A stretch of 64,000 nucleotides of DNA from Candidatus Flexifilum breve (GTDB lineage: Bacteria > Chloroflexota > Anaerolineae > Aggregatilineales > Phototrophicaceae): contig JADKGC010000003.1 in NCBI GenBank assembly GCA_016717205.1, forward strand, positions 744,001-808,000. Direction: 5' to 3'. Shown here one piece after another: positions 6,482 to 15,933 of the stretch (position 1 is its first letter; each line of letters starts with the position of its first letter). The notes below the pieces were generated by a model. It saw only the letters and a list, made by a program, of their open reading frames with translations, was not told the DNA's origin and made no database searches. The translations under genes and the position numbers were made by a program.

Positions 6482-9406
6482 ATGCATATCACTGTTACCC
6501 TCAACAACGAAAAACGCACGCTCGATGTGCAGCCGCATGAACGCCTGCTGCGCGTGCTGCGCCGCTACGGCTGCTACAGCGTCAAGTTTGGCGACGAGCA
6601 TGGCCTGACGGGCGCGGACACGGTGCTGCTCGACGGCGTACCCGTCAATTCCGGCAATCTGCTCGCCGTGCAAGCGGATGGTCATGTGATCCTCACGCTG
6701 GAAGGCATCGGCACATCGCGCAACCTACATCAACTGCAGGAGGCGTTCATCGAAACCGGGGCAATCCAGTCCGGCTACAACACCCCCGCGCAGATTCTGT
6801 GCGCCTATGCTCTGCTCCAGCAAAACCCCAACCCGACTGAAGCCGAAGTCCGCGAAGCGCTCTCCGGTGTGCTCGACCGCGAAACGGGCTACGTCAAGCC
6901 GGTGCAGGCGATTCTGCGGGCGGCAGCGGTGCTGCGCGGCGAAGACGTGCCGCCCTACGAACCGCTCCAGCGGGCAATCCCCGCGCCGCCGGAGTTGTTC
7001 GGTTCGCCGTTCGACGACTCATGGTTCGGCGGGGGCGATGGCGGCGGCGATGTGCAGACGCGCACCAAAGCCGCGATCATCGTGTCGCCGCCGGAAGTCG
7101 AAGCGCTCAAGACCGTCGGCAAGAGCGAACCCAAAGTCGACGCGGTCAAGCTGGCGGCGGGGAAACCCGTCTACACGGACGACATCGAACTGCCGGGAAT
7201 GCTCCATGCCGCGCTGCTGACCTCGCCGCACGCCCACGCCCGGATCAAGCACATTGATACGCGCGCGGCCAAGGCGCTGCCCGGCGTGCATGCCGTGCTG
7301 ACGTATCAGGATGTGCCGCGCGTGTACTATGCCTCCGGCGGTCAGACCTACCCCAACCCCAAGCCGTATGATCAGGTGAGCCTCGACAACAAGGTGCGCC
7401 ATGTTGGCGATCGCGTGGCGGTGGTCGCCGCGGAAACGCCGGAGATCGCCCGCGAAGCGCTCAAGCTGATCGAAGTTGAGTATGAAGTGCTGCCCGCCGT
7501 GTTCGACCCGCTGGAGGCGATGGCCGACGGCGCTCCGATCATCCACGACGATCCGAACGTCGACGGTATCTACGACGCGACACATAACATCGTGCACCGC
7601 ATCCATGCTGATGTCGGTGACCCCGATGCGCAGTGGGCGCAGGCCGCGCGCATCTTCGAGGGCGAATATAGCGTGCATCAAGTCCAGCAAGCGAGCATCG
7701 AACCGCATGTCACCGTGACGTGGTGGGACGAAGACGACCGGATGACCATCCGCACGAGCACGCAGGTCCCCTTCCATGTGCGCCGTATGGTCGCCCCGTT
7801 GATTGGCTTGCCCGTCAAGAAAATCCGCGTGATCAAGCCGCGCATCGGCGGTGGCTTCGGCGGTAAGCAGGAAATGCTCATCGAAGACCTGTGCGCGCAC
7901 CTCACCATCGCGACCGGTCGCCCCGTCCGCTTTGAGTACACGCGGGAACAGGAATTCACCAGCGCGCGTTCCCGCCACCCGCAGATTTTGCGCTTCAAGA
8001 CAGGCGTCAATGCCGACGGGAAGATCGTCGCGGCGGAACTGCACATCATCGCCAACACGGGCGCGTATGGCACACACGGCCTGACCGTGCAGATGGTCAG
8101 CGGCTTCCGCGGGCTGTCCACCTACAACGCACCCTACAGCAAATTCACCTGCGATGTGGTCTACACGAACATTCCCACCCCCGGCGCGTATCGCGGTTAC
8201 GGCGCGCCGCAAGCCCTGTTCGCGCTCGAAGTCCACATCGAAGAGATTGCGGTCGCGTTGGGGCTGGATGTGGTCGAATTCAAGCGGCGCAACGCCATCA
8301 AACAGGGCGACCCGCTGGTGATGGCGGTCGCGCTCGGCGAAGGGCGCGAAGGCATGCCGCAAGTCGTGACCACCTGCGCGCTACCGGAATGCATCGATAT
8401 CGGCGCGCGGGCGATGGGCTGGTACAGCAAGCGCGGGCAGGATCGCAGTGTGCCGGGGAAGCCGCACCTCAAGCAGGGGATCGGCATGGCGCTGGCGATG
8501 CACGGCACGGGGATCGCCGGGCTGGACATGGGCGCGGCCTCGATCAAGATGAACGATGACGGCTCATTCAACCTGCTGTTCGGCGCGACCGATCTCGGCA
8601 CGGGCGCGGACACGGTACTGGCACAGATCGCCGCGGAAACGCTCGGCGTGCCGCTTAACGACATCATTGTGTACGCCTCGGATACCGACTTCACGCCCTT
8701 CGACACGGGCGCGTATGCCTCCAGCACAACGTATATCAGCGGCGGCGCGGTATTGAAAGCCTCGGAAGATGTGCGGGCGCAGATTCTGGAACACGTCGCC
8801 AAACATATGCTGAAATGCTCGCCCGATGAGCTTGAACTCGAAGACCGCAAGGTTGTCCACCGCGATGGGCGCTCGGTGACGATGGAACAAGTCGGCCTGC
8901 ACAGCCTGCATCAAGCCGATCAGAAGCAGATCATGGCGACGGCCAGCCACATGAGCGAGCTCAGCCCGCCGCCGTTCGCCGCGCAGTTCGCCGAAGTCAC
9001 GGTCGATACGCAGACGGGACAGGTCACGGTGGATCGACTGCTCATGGCGGTCGACTGCGGCATCGCCATCAACCCGATCACCGCCGCCGGACAGGTCGAA
9101 GGCGGCATGGTGCAGGCACTCGGCTACGCCCACTGCGAGGAAATGGTCTACGACGAAGACGGCAAGTCGCTGGCGAACGATTTCGCGCACTATCACATCT
9201 ACCGCTCGACCGAGATGCCGCAGCTTGAGGTGATCTTCGTGGAAACTTACGAGCCTTCCGGCCCGTATGGCGCAAAAGCGGTCGCAGAGATCCCGAAAGA
9301 CGGCGTCGCTCCGGCAGTCTCGTCAGCGATCTACGATGCCATCGGCGTGCATCTGCGCGAAATCCCGTTCACGCCGGAAAAAGTGTGGCGGGCGATTTAC
9401 CAATAA
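6482..9406 (+). CDS. Fused 2Fe-2S-like and molybdopterin-binding xanthine dehydrogenase family protein, Fe-S ligands lost
   Basis: A 974-aa fusion. Residues 1-75 align with the plant-ferredoxin domain and 80-150 with the [2Fe-2S]-binding helical domain of molybdenum hydroxylases. Residues 200-974 form the aldehyde-oxidase/xanthine-dehydrogenase Moco domain. At the eight positions where Cys should ligate two Fe-S clusters the protein has D38, T43, D46, G58, S97, N100, D132 and E134, while the surrounding residues (KFG, VLLDG, YVKPVQAI) are kept. The Moco part looks intact: IGGGFGGKQE, GAYRGYGAPQ, and the putative catalytic Glu in GAKAVAEIPKDG near the C-terminus. An intact active site with no Fe-S wires suggests a different electron acceptor or non-redox chemistry. 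The substrate cannot be told. Confidence 0.88.
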   Translation: MHITVTLNNEKRTLDVQPHERLLRVLRRYGCYSVKFGDEHGLTGADTVLLDGVPVNSGNLLAVQADGHVILTLEGIGTSRNLHQLQEAFIETGAIQSGYNTPAQILCAYALLQQNPNPTEAEVREALSGVLDRETGYVKPVQAILRAAAVLRGEDVPPYEPLQRAIPAPPELFGSPFDDSWFGGGDGGGDVQTRTKAAIIVSPPEVEALKTVGKSEPKVDAVKLAAGKPVYTDDIELPGMLHAALLTSPHAHARIKHIDTRAAKALPGVHAVLTYQDVPRVYYASGGQTYPNPKPYDQVSLDNKVRHVGDRVAVVAAETPEIAREALKLIEVEYEVLPAVFDPLEAMADGAPIIHDDPNVDGIYDATHNIVHRIHADVGDPDAQWAQAARIFEGEYSVHQVQQASIEPHVTVTWWDEDDRMTIRTSTQVPFHVRRMVAPLIGLPVKKIRVIKPRIGGGFGGKQEMLIEDLCAHLTIATGRPVRFEYTREQEFTSARSRHPQILRFKTGVNADGKIVAAELHIIANTGAYGTHGLTVQMVSGFRGLSTYNAPYSKFTCDVVYTNIPTPGAYRGYGAPQALFALEVHIEEIAVALGLDVVEFKRRNAIKQGDPLVMAVALGEGREGMPQVVTTCALPECIDIGARAMGWYSKRGQDRSVPGKPHLKQGIGMALAMHGTGIAGLDMGAASIKMNDDGSFNLLFGATDLGTGADTVLAQIAAETLGVPLNDIIVYASDTDFTPFDTGAYASSTTYISGGAVLKASEDVRAQILEHVAKHMLKCSPDELELEDRKVVHRDGRSVTMEQVGLHSLHQADQKQIMATASHMSELSPPPFAAQFAEVTVDTQTGQVTVDRLLMAVDCGIAINPITAAGQVEGGMVQALGYAHCEEMVYDEDGKSLANDFAHYHIYRSTEMPQLEVIFVETYEPSGPYGAKAVAEIPKDGVAPAVSSAIYDAIGVHLREIPFTPEKVWRAIYQ

Positions 9407-9498
9407 CAGTAAAGTCTGCTATTCAGTAGCTAAAACAGCCACTACCGCTTGATCTCGTTTCTCTTTACGCTGGAAGCATTCAACAGAGGGGCGAGATC

Positions 9499-10703
9499 AT
9501 GGCGGAACTAGCGAACTATCATCACTTCGACGGATTGCCGTGGGCGACCGGCTACCTCGTCAACGCGCTAGGGTATCAAGGCGTGACCGCGCCCCACACC
9601 GGACAACCCTACAGCGAAGCTCTGCTCATGGGCATCAACGGCGGTCTGTGCGCGGGCTACTTCTCGTTCGAGTACACTGGTGAACTCCCCCATCTACACT
9701 TTCTGACGCGCTACCTGTTCGACGAAGAACCGGGCAAGGTCTTCGAACGCCTCGCTATTCCCATGCGCGTCCAGCAAACGACCGACAGCACGAAAGCCGC
9801 AGCCAACGTGATCAATGCGCTAGCGCAGGGCAAGCCCGCCATCGTCTGGGGGGATGTGCTCAGCCTGCCGTACAACTCATTTGCACCGGGCGCTGGTTAT
9901 TGGCTCATCATGCCGGTACTGGTCTATGGGTACGACTCTGTTGGCGAGGTCAAAATCGCCGATCGGGCGCGCGTCGGGTTGACGGCCAGCGCTGCAGATC
10001 TCTCAGTGGCCCGCGCCAAAATCGGCAAGGTCAAGAATCGCATGATGACCATTGGCGCGCCCAACCCCGACAAGCTGACCCACTGGCCGTGCGCGAAGGC
10101 ATTCAGGCCTGCATCGACATCATGCTGCACGAGCCGCCCGTCGGTCACAAAAGCAGCTTCGGGCTGGACGCCTATCAAAAATGGGCGAAACTGCTGGAAA
10201 GCAAAACCAAAGACAGTTGGGCGGTGCGCTTTGCGCCCGGTGCGCGGATGTACGCCGGGCTGATGTCCAGCTATCGCTATATTCAAGTCTGGTTCACGGG
10301 CGGGCGCGGCGCGCGGCACATCTACGCCGATTTTCTCGATGAGGCAGCCATCATTCTTGAGAACCCGGCGCTGCACGCGGTCGGGCAGCACTTTCGCGCG
10401 GCAGCGGTCGCCTGGGACGGGCTCACGGCGGCGCTCCTACCCGATGCCGTGCCGCTGTTCCGCGAGACACGCGAACTGACGGATCGCAGCTATCACCTGT
10501 TTCTCGATCAAGGCAACGCCTCTGTTGATGAGCGGCGCGCCATTCACCAGCGGTTGAAAGTCTTGGAAACAACCGCGGCAAAGGACTTCCCGCTCAGCGC
10601 GACAGAAGCCGTGGCCATGCGCCAGAACCTGAGAGAACACGTTTTGCACGTTCACGACGTGGAGAAAATTGCGTTGTCCGCACTGATGGAAGCGATGGCA
10701 TAA
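9499..10703 (+). pseudogene. BtrH N-terminal/DUF4872 domain protein with one frameshift
   Basis: The first part (9499 to about 10083) encodes a papain-fold BtrH-like N-terminal domain with LLMGINGGLCAGYFSF and GKPAIVWGDVLSLPYN. The rest (about 10084 to 10703), one frame over, encodes the DUF4872-like helical part (VREGIQACIDIML, FLDEAAIILENPAL). Inserting one base after position 10083 (CAC-TGG read as CAC-CTG-G) rejoins them as DKLTHLAVREGIQAC and gives about 401 aa, the normal length. BtrH proteins transfer acyl groups in aminoglycoside biosynthesis; most relatives have unknown substrates. Start ATG at 9499 follows GAGGGGCGAGATC. A sequencing error is as likely as true loss. Confidence 0.75.
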
Positions 10704-10742
10704 TAGAAAGATAGATTCATCGTCAACCAGTAGGAAAACGTG

Positions 10743-11402
10743 ATGTGGCTGGTGCGTTTGGGCGTTCGGATCCTCGTCCCTGTGCTCCTCGGCTTTTGTC
10801 TCCTGATCGGCGCGGCGGTGCTGGTCGGCGGTGGCGTGCCGACATTTCCCTCGGCGGAAACGGCCGTCGGGAAAAATCCGTGCGCGCTGCCGTGCGTGTA
10901 TGGCATCACCCCCGGCGCGACTGACCGCCTAACCGCCTTCAGCACCGTCGATCAGATTGCGCTCAACCGCAGCTTTCTCACCATGACACGCACCTCGTTC
11001 ACCCTACCCGACTCGGTGCTGGGGCTGCTCACCTTCGATCAACAGGCCGAACAGGCGACCGTCAGTTCCGTCGGGCTGTGGGGCATGTCGACGCGGCTCG
11101 GTTCGGTCGAAATCGGCGAATTCAGCGACCTGCTGGAACGCGGGTGGCGACCGGAGCGGGTGTTCCTCACCTGCGACTTTTCGTCCATCATTCAAATGTT
11201 CATCATCATGGACGAGGGACGCGTGCTAACCCGCATCCCGCTAGCAAATATCGGGATTGACGCGCCCGTGCTCTCATTCACCATGTACGGCGGGCGCGGC
11301 GGCGCGGATCAGTTCATGGATGCGAATGTCGAGTGCTTGACGGAAACGCAGTGGCTCGGCTTTGCCGCGCCGTGGCGGTATTTACAGGCGCAGACAGGAT
11401 AA
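10743..11402 (+). CDS. Exported or membrane-anchored protein of unknown function
   Basis: A 219-aa protein with one hydrophobic N-terminal helix (about residues 4-28), then a probably extracytoplasmic domain. Just after the helix is PCALPCVYGITPGATDR, a paired-Cys motif, and a further Cys pair may come from LTCDF and NVECLT, so disulphides are possible. I do not recognise the family. AGGAAAAC lies upstream of ATG 10743; a GTG one codon earlier is the alternative start. It has no operon partner: the next gene is on the other strand. Confidence 0.7.
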   Translation: MWLVRLGVRILVPVLLGFCLLIGAAVLVGGGVPTFPSAETAVGKNPCALPCVYGITPGATDRLTAFSTVDQIALNRSFLTMTRTSFTLPDSVLGLLTFDQQAEQATVSSVGLWGMSTRLGSVEIGEFSDLLERGWRPERVFLTCDFSSIIQMFIIMDEGRVLTRIPLANIGIDAPVLSFTMYGGRGGADQFMDANVECLTETQWLGFAAPWRYLQAQTG

Positions 11403-11417
11403 GCGGAGAGTCATTTT

Positions 11418-11452
11418 GCAGCAAGATCGCATTCAGAGTGCGATCTTGCTGC
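11418..11452. repeat. Perfect 14-bp hairpin between convergent genes
   Basis: Arms 11418-11431 and 11439-11452 are exact reverse complements around a 7-nt loop. It sits between the convergent stops at 11402 and 11485. It may act as a bidirectional terminator, although neither strand has a T-run directly after the stem. Confidence 0.7.
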
Positions 11453-11484
11453 TATGTGCGATAAACGCAGGACAGAGCAAGTTG

Positions 11485-12681
11485 TCAGCTAGTCAGGCTC
11501 TGAGCTTCATCTTGCGTCTTCAGGAATCCTTCGAGTCGCGTCCGTAATTGTGCGAGCGGTACCAGATAGCCAGCGGCTAATCCAAGCACCGACATGGTGA
11601 TCGCAATTGTCATCACTGTTTTGCGCTCTTGGTCACCGATAACAACGACTTCCCCGGTGAAAGAGTATCCGCCAAGCAAATAAATAAACGCTAGACCTAA
11701 ACTGAGTATCAACGAGATAATCAGATCGATAGCAAAGCTCATCCCATCGATTTCATACAATTCGTACTGCTGATAAGCGACCAGGCTGCGCAAACCGGTG
11801 CCGATGGCCGCTGAAATGAATAGCAGTGCGAAGAACGACATGTCGGATGTGATACCCCAATCCGAACTCCGCAAAAACAGAGCAACCCATGTCACCAAAA
11901 ACAACAGCATCACCGCGAGTGTAAGCCGCAGGAACCCAGATGCAGCGGCATTATCTCGTTTATAGAGTCGGGGTAGTGCCGCGACTAACTTCACGATCTT
12001 CTCAGCGTTGTCGAGATTTTGAGGATCATCGGTCTTTCCATCTGACCAGTCAGCCAGTAAGGCCCGTATATCAGTATCCGTGATTCCATCACGCTGCCGC
12101 CTCGAATAATTCTGATAGTCGCGGAATAGCAATGCATCGAAAATTGATTTCGCGGCTCCACCAAAAGACGCTAGAGCAACGATTGGCTTGTTGAGGGAAT
12201 AGGCTGAAAACCCGATTGATGCGGTTCCTTCACCACCGCCGATCAGCAGAATTACATCCGATATTTGGACATCCGGAATCATCGACGCACTGTAAGCGGC
12301 AGCCCCGAGGAACTTATCCTCGATCTCAAGATTTTCCAGCTTGCGCAGTTCTGCCAGCGAGTCAAGTTCCGGGGTTGTATTGACTGGCTCAACTTCATTA
12401 GGGGAATAGAAAACTACTTTATGCTTCTTTCCATCTTTCAGTGGTTCTTCGTTTGCCCCCTCCATGACATACGCTGCCACAGCGCGGCGCTCTAGCAGGT
12501 TCTCCCATTGAGGCACACCAACAACAATTGTCATCCCCTTTCGCGCAAGCAGACGGCCAAGAGTTTTGCATGCGGCAGCATAGCGAGCTATTCGTTTCGC
12601 GTAATCCTGTTTCTGCTGCTCACTCCAACTATCTTCCGGCTTTTCGATCGATCCTTTCACCAACACGCGCAATTTAGCCAT
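11485..12681 (-). CDS. SLOG/LOG-like Rossmannoid domain protein with four C-terminal TM helices
   Basis: A 398-aa protein. The N-terminal soluble part (1-245) looks like a Rossmann-type SLOG/LOG domain: VLVKGSIEKPED at the first strand, a helix into GRLLARKGMTIVVGVP, then SDVILLIGGGEGTASIGFSAY with GGGEGT at 148-153 in the place of the LOG PGGxGT loop, and KPIVALASFGG. Four hydrophobic helices follow at about 250-270, 281-300, 318-337 and 356-378, ending in a short cytoplasmic tail. Nucleotide-binding SLOG domains joined to TM effectors are known from nucleotide-signalling conflict systems; here that role is inferred. It is a single gene with no recognisable signal synthase beside it. ATG follows AAGGAT at 11 nt. 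Confidence 0.65.
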   Translation of the reverse strand: MAKLRVLVKGSIEKPEDSWSEQQKQDYAKRIARYAAACKTLGRLLARKGMTIVVGVPQWENLLERRAVAAYVMEGANEEPLKDGKKHKVVFYSPNEVEPVNTTPELDSLAELRKLENLEIEDKFLGAAAYSASMIPDVQISDVILLIGGGEGTASIGFSAYSLNKPIVALASFGGAAKSIFDALLFRDYQNYSRRQRDGITDTDIRALLADWSDGKTDDPQNLDNAEKIVKLVAALPRLYKRDNAAASGFLRLTLAVMLLFLVTWVALFLRSSDWGITSDMSFFALLFISAAIGTGLRSLVAYQQYELYEIDGMSFAIDLIISLILSLGLAFIYLLGGYSFTGEVVVIGDQERKTVMTIAITMSVLGLAAGYLVPLAQLRTRLEGFLKTQDEAQSLTS

Positions 12682-12812
12682 TAGTAGCTATATCCTTACT
12701 ACAGCGGCGCTAGTACTTCATATTATAGCACCACGCATAGTAGAACAGCCGTAACCATAATTTTGGCCAGCAAGCGCGTAAGGACAATCACTTGGGAGAA
12801 ATTGTGAGGACT

Positions 12813-12846
12813 CCCCAGATTACGCTCAACTTCAGATAATCTGGGG
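12813..12846. terminator. Hairpin terminator after rmlB
   Basis: A perfect 10-bp stem, CCCCAGATTA with TAATCTGGGG, around a 14-nt loop, 10 bp past the rmlB stop. No long T-run follows, so its strength as an intrinsic terminator is uncertain. Confidence 0.55.
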
Positions 12847-12856
12847 ATGAAGAGAT

Positions 12857-13879
12857 CTACTCCGCGGCGGCTAAACGCGCGGCGTACTGGCGCTTGTAGT
12901 ATTCGAGGTATTCACCCGTCTTGATCTTGCGCCACCACCATTCATTCTGGCGGTACCAGTCGACGGTGAGCTGAATGCCCGTGTCGAACGAGTGCGACCG
13001 CTGCCAACCGAGCGCGCGCAGCTTGTCGCAGTTCATCGCGTAACGGCGATCATGCCCTTCGCGGTCAGGCACATGCTTGAGCAGCGACTCCGGCTTGCCG
13101 AGCAGCGCGAGCATGGCCTTCGCCACCTCGATGTTGTAGCGATTATCTTCCCCGGCGATGTTGTAGGCTTCACCCGCGACGCCCTTGTGCAGCGCCGTGT
13201 CGATCCCCGTCACGTGATCTTCGACGTACAGCCAATCGCGCACCTGCAGCCCGTCGCCGTAGAGCGGCAGGTTTTTATCGTCAATCGCCTCGGTGATGAA
13301 GAACGGGAGCAGCTTTTCCGGGTACTGGTAGGGGCCGAAGGTGTTGCTGCCGCGCGTCACGACCGTGTTCATGCCATGCGTGACATGATACGAACGCACC
13401 ATGAGTTCGCCGCCCGCCTTGCTCGCCGCATACGGGCTGTTCGGCGCAAACGGATCGGTTTCCACCGAGTAGCCTTCGTGCACATCGCCGTAGACCTCGT
13501 CCGTCGAGACGTGCAGGAAGCGATCCACGCCGTGTTTCTTGGCTTCGTCGAGCAGAATGTACACGCCGACCACATCCGTGTGGATGAAGGCGTCGGCGTC
13601 GAGGATGCTGCGGTCGACGTGGCTTTCGGCGGCGAAGTTCACCACCGTGTCGATGTCATGCGCCTGAAACACGCGCGTGATCGCCGTACGGTCGGCAATA
13701 TCGCCGCGCTCGAAGCGGTAATTCGGCTCATCGCTGATCGGCAGCAGATTGTCGACGTTGCCCGCGTACGTCAGCTTATCCAGCACGATAATGTTGTAAT
13801 TTGGATAGCGCGCCGTCATGTAGCGGGCGAACGCGCTGCCAATGAAGCCTGCGCCCCCGGTGACGAGAATATTCTTCAT
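12857..13879 (-). CDS. rmlB: dTDP-glucose 4,6-dehydratase
   Basis: A 340-aa extended SDR. The NAD-binding loop TGGAGFIG is at residues 7-14, the catalytic TDE triad is T126-D127-E128 in STDEVYGD, and YxxxK is Y150-K154 in SPYAASKAG. It converts dTDP-glucose to dTDP-4-keto-6-deoxyglucose, step two of dTDP-rhamnose synthesis, in the cytoplasm. It is the last gene of a minus-strand operon, 2 bp after the HAD gene and two genes after rmlA, which makes its substrate. rmlD lies 38 kb away in this window and rmlC is not seen. Confidence 0.97.
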   Translation of the reverse strand: MKNILVTGGAGFIGSAFARYMTARYPNYNIIVLDKLTYAGNVDNLLPISDEPNYRFERGDIADRTAITRVFQAHDIDTVVNFAAESHVDRSILDADAFIHTDVVGVYILLDEAKKHGVDRFLHVSTDEVYGDVHEGYSVETDPFAPNSPYAASKAGGELMVRSYHVTHGMNTVVTRGSNTFGPYQYPEKLLPFFITEAIDDKNLPLYGDGLQVRDWLYVEDHVTGIDTALHKGVAGEAYNIAGEDNRYNIEVAKAMLALLGKPESLLKHVPDREGHDRRYAMNCDKLRALGWQRSHSFDTGIQLTVDWYRQNEWWWRKIKTGEYLEYYKRQYAARLAAAE

Positions 13880-13881
13880 CC

Positions 13882-14784
13882 TTAGCTCGCCCCCTCTTCT
13901 TTCTTAGCTTCAGCAGGCTTCTCCGCCGCTGGTTCGGCGGGCTTTTCGGCTGCCGGAGCCGGCTTCGGCTTGAGCACAAAGCGCTCGAATGCCTCGGCGA
14001 CGCCGTCCGCGATCATTGGTGGCGACGACATGCTTGGCCGCTTCTTTGGTCTTGGCGTCGGCATTGCCCATCGCCACGCCAATTCCGGCGAATTGGAACA
14101 TTTCGATGTCGTTTTCCGCATCGCCGATCGCCATGACCTGATCCGCCGCAATCTTGTAGTGCTTGCACAGCACCTTGAGCGCGTTGCCCTTCGACCCGCC
14201 CGGCGGCAGGATTTCGAGATGTTCGGGGACGCCCGCCTGCATCAAGCGCGCAGAGCCGCCGAGCGAGGCATTCAACTGCCAGCGCAGGCTCTTGATGCCG
14301 ACCGGGTCGCCAAAGGCGATCACCTTGTTGATCGGCGTGTTGATGAGCACGTTTTGCAGTGCGCCAACGATTTCCGGCGGATTTTCGTGATAGGTGGAGA
14401 ACGATTCTTCGATCACCTTGCTGCGCGTTTTGGTGAGCATGCGCGAACCGCTGTAGGCGACGAGCGTAAACCCGCGATCTTCCGCAAAGGTGATTACCTG
14501 CCGCGCCACGCCCGGATCGAGCGTCTGCGAATGGATCGTCTTGCCGTCCGCGTCCAGCGCGATCAAGCCCTGATTGAAAATCCCCGGCGATTCGATGCCC
14601 AGCTTCTTGAGGTGACTGATCACGGCGTTACGCGTCTTGCCCGTGGCAAATACGACCATCACCCCCTGCGCAATCGCTTCGCGCAGCGCCTTTCGACGCG
14701 TGGGGTCATTTCGTGCTGACTGTTGAGCAGCGTGCCATCGACATCAATGGCGACGAGCTTGATCTCTTTTCTATCCAATGCCAT
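13882..14784 (-). pseudogene. Cof-type HAD phosphatase with two frameshifts
   Basis: Three frames must be joined. From ATG 14784, KLVAIDVDGTLLNSQ gives the HAD nucleophile motif DxDGT. After the T-run at 14691-14693 the next frame continues VMVVFATGKTRNAVISHLKKLG and runs to VMAIGDAENDIEMFQFAGIGVAMGNA (split here for length: motif IV is GDAENDIEM). At about 14011 a third frame gives ADGVAEAFERFVL and an Ala/Pro/Glu/Lys tail. Adding one A to the first site (reading TPRVEKALREA) and deleting one base at the second (reading NDADGVAEAF) restores about 301 aa. These enzymes dephosphorylate sugar phosphates. The place between rmlA and rmlB suggests a sugar-nucleotide role. Two one-base repairs point to sequence error or early decay. 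Confidence 0.8.
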
Positions 14785-14794
14785 GTTTGTTGTC

Positions 14795-15874
14795 CTAGAT
14801 AATCCAAACGTTGCTGTGATCGCCAATGTTGAGCGTAAGCGCCTTGGGCAGATCATCCTTCTTCTGCACTGTGGCGTTCCGCCCGATCAAGCTGCCGTGC
14901 AAACGCACGCCGAGATCACAGATGTTGCAGTGTTCGAGGATAATGCTGCGCTCGATCTCGCAGTTGCTCACCCGCGTATGATGATGAATGCTCGTATACG
15001 GTCCGACATAGCTGTTTTCGATGACGCAGTCTTCGCCGATGATCGTCGGGCCGTGAATCGTGCTGTTGCTGATCTTCGCGCCGCGTTCCACGATCACGCG
15101 CCGATCCAACTGCGAGTTCTCGATCACTGCGTCCGGCGCGACGCCCGGCGTGAGTTCCTCCAGAACCAGCGCATTCGCGTCGATCATGTCGATGCGCTTG
15201 CCCGTGTCAATCCACCAGCCCTGATGCACATGCGGCACGACCGTATAGCCGTGCGTGATCAGCCACTGAATGGCATCGGTGATCTCGTATTCGTTGCGCC
15301 CGGACGGCGGAATGCTGTTGACCGCCTCGAAGATGTGCTTGTCGAACATGTAAATGCCAACCAGCGCCAGGTTGCTCGGGGGGTTCTTCGGCTTTTCGAT
15401 CAACTGCTCAATCGTGCCATCGGCGCGCAGTTTGGCCACGCCAAACGATGACGGGTCCTCCACCGCTTTCAGCACGATCTGGCTGTTCCACTGGTCAAGG
15501 TGGTTGGTGAAATCCGCGATCAGCTTGGCGATCCCCCCCTGTATGACGTTATCGCCGAGAAACATGACGAACGGTTCTTCGCCGAGATAATCCTGCGAGA
15601 TCATGACGGCGTGCGCCAACCCACGCGGTTCGTCCTGCGGAATATAAGTGATCTTGACACCCCAGGTTGAGCCATCGCCGACCGCCGCTTTGATCTCCTC
15701 GCCCGTCTGCCCGATCACGATGCCGATTTCGGTCACACCCGCGTCGCGGATTGTTTCGATCACCCGGAAGAGCACAGGCTTGTTGGCGACAGGCATCAAC
15801 TGCTTCGCCCGGGTGTAGGTCAGCGGGTACAACCGCGTCCCCTTGCCGCCGCTCAGGATCAATCCCTTCATCAT
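14795..15874 (-). CDS. rmlA: Glucose-1-phosphate thymidylyltransferase, long form
   Basis: A 359-aa protein. The nucleotidyltransferase domain starts with LSGGKGTRLYPLT (about residues 7-19) and AKQLMPVANKP, followed by LGDNVI and VGIYMFD. A C-terminal left-handed beta-helix (about 255-359) with hexapeptide repeats such as IIGEDCVIENSYVGPYTSI makes it the long RmlA type. It forms dTDP-glucose from glucose-1-phosphate and dTTP. It is cotranscribed with the kinase-like, HAD and rmlB genes. Note that the long family also includes variants with other sugar-1-phosphate substrates. Confidence 0.93.
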   Translation of the reverse strand: MMKGLILSGGKGTRLYPLTYTRAKQLMPVANKPVLFRVIETIRDAGVTEIGIVIGQTGEEIKAAVGDGSTWGVKITYIPQDEPRGLAHAVMISQDYLGEEPFVMFLGDNVIQGGIAKLIADFTNHLDQWNSQIVLKAVEDPSSFGVAKLRADGTIEQLIEKPKNPPSNLALVGIYMFDKHIFEAVNSIPPSGRNEYEITDAIQWLITHGYTVVPHVHQGWWIDTGKRIDMIDANALVLEELTPGVAPDAVIENSQLDRRVIVERGAKISNSTIHGPTIIGEDCVIENSYVGPYTSIHHHTRVSNCEIERSIILEHCNICDLGVRLHGSLIGRNATVQKKDDLPKALTLNIGDHSNVWII

Positions 15875-15933
15875 TCATTTCCTTGGCTGTCGCGTCTGCA
15901 AGCACGGCGACATGTCTAGATCGATGTATTGGT

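Noticed and set aside
7019..8362. 447-aa open frame on the minus strand inside the molybdenum subunit gene
   Set aside because: Shadow of a GC-rich coding region: no ribosome site, no recognisable domain, and the plus-strand protein is clearly conserved.
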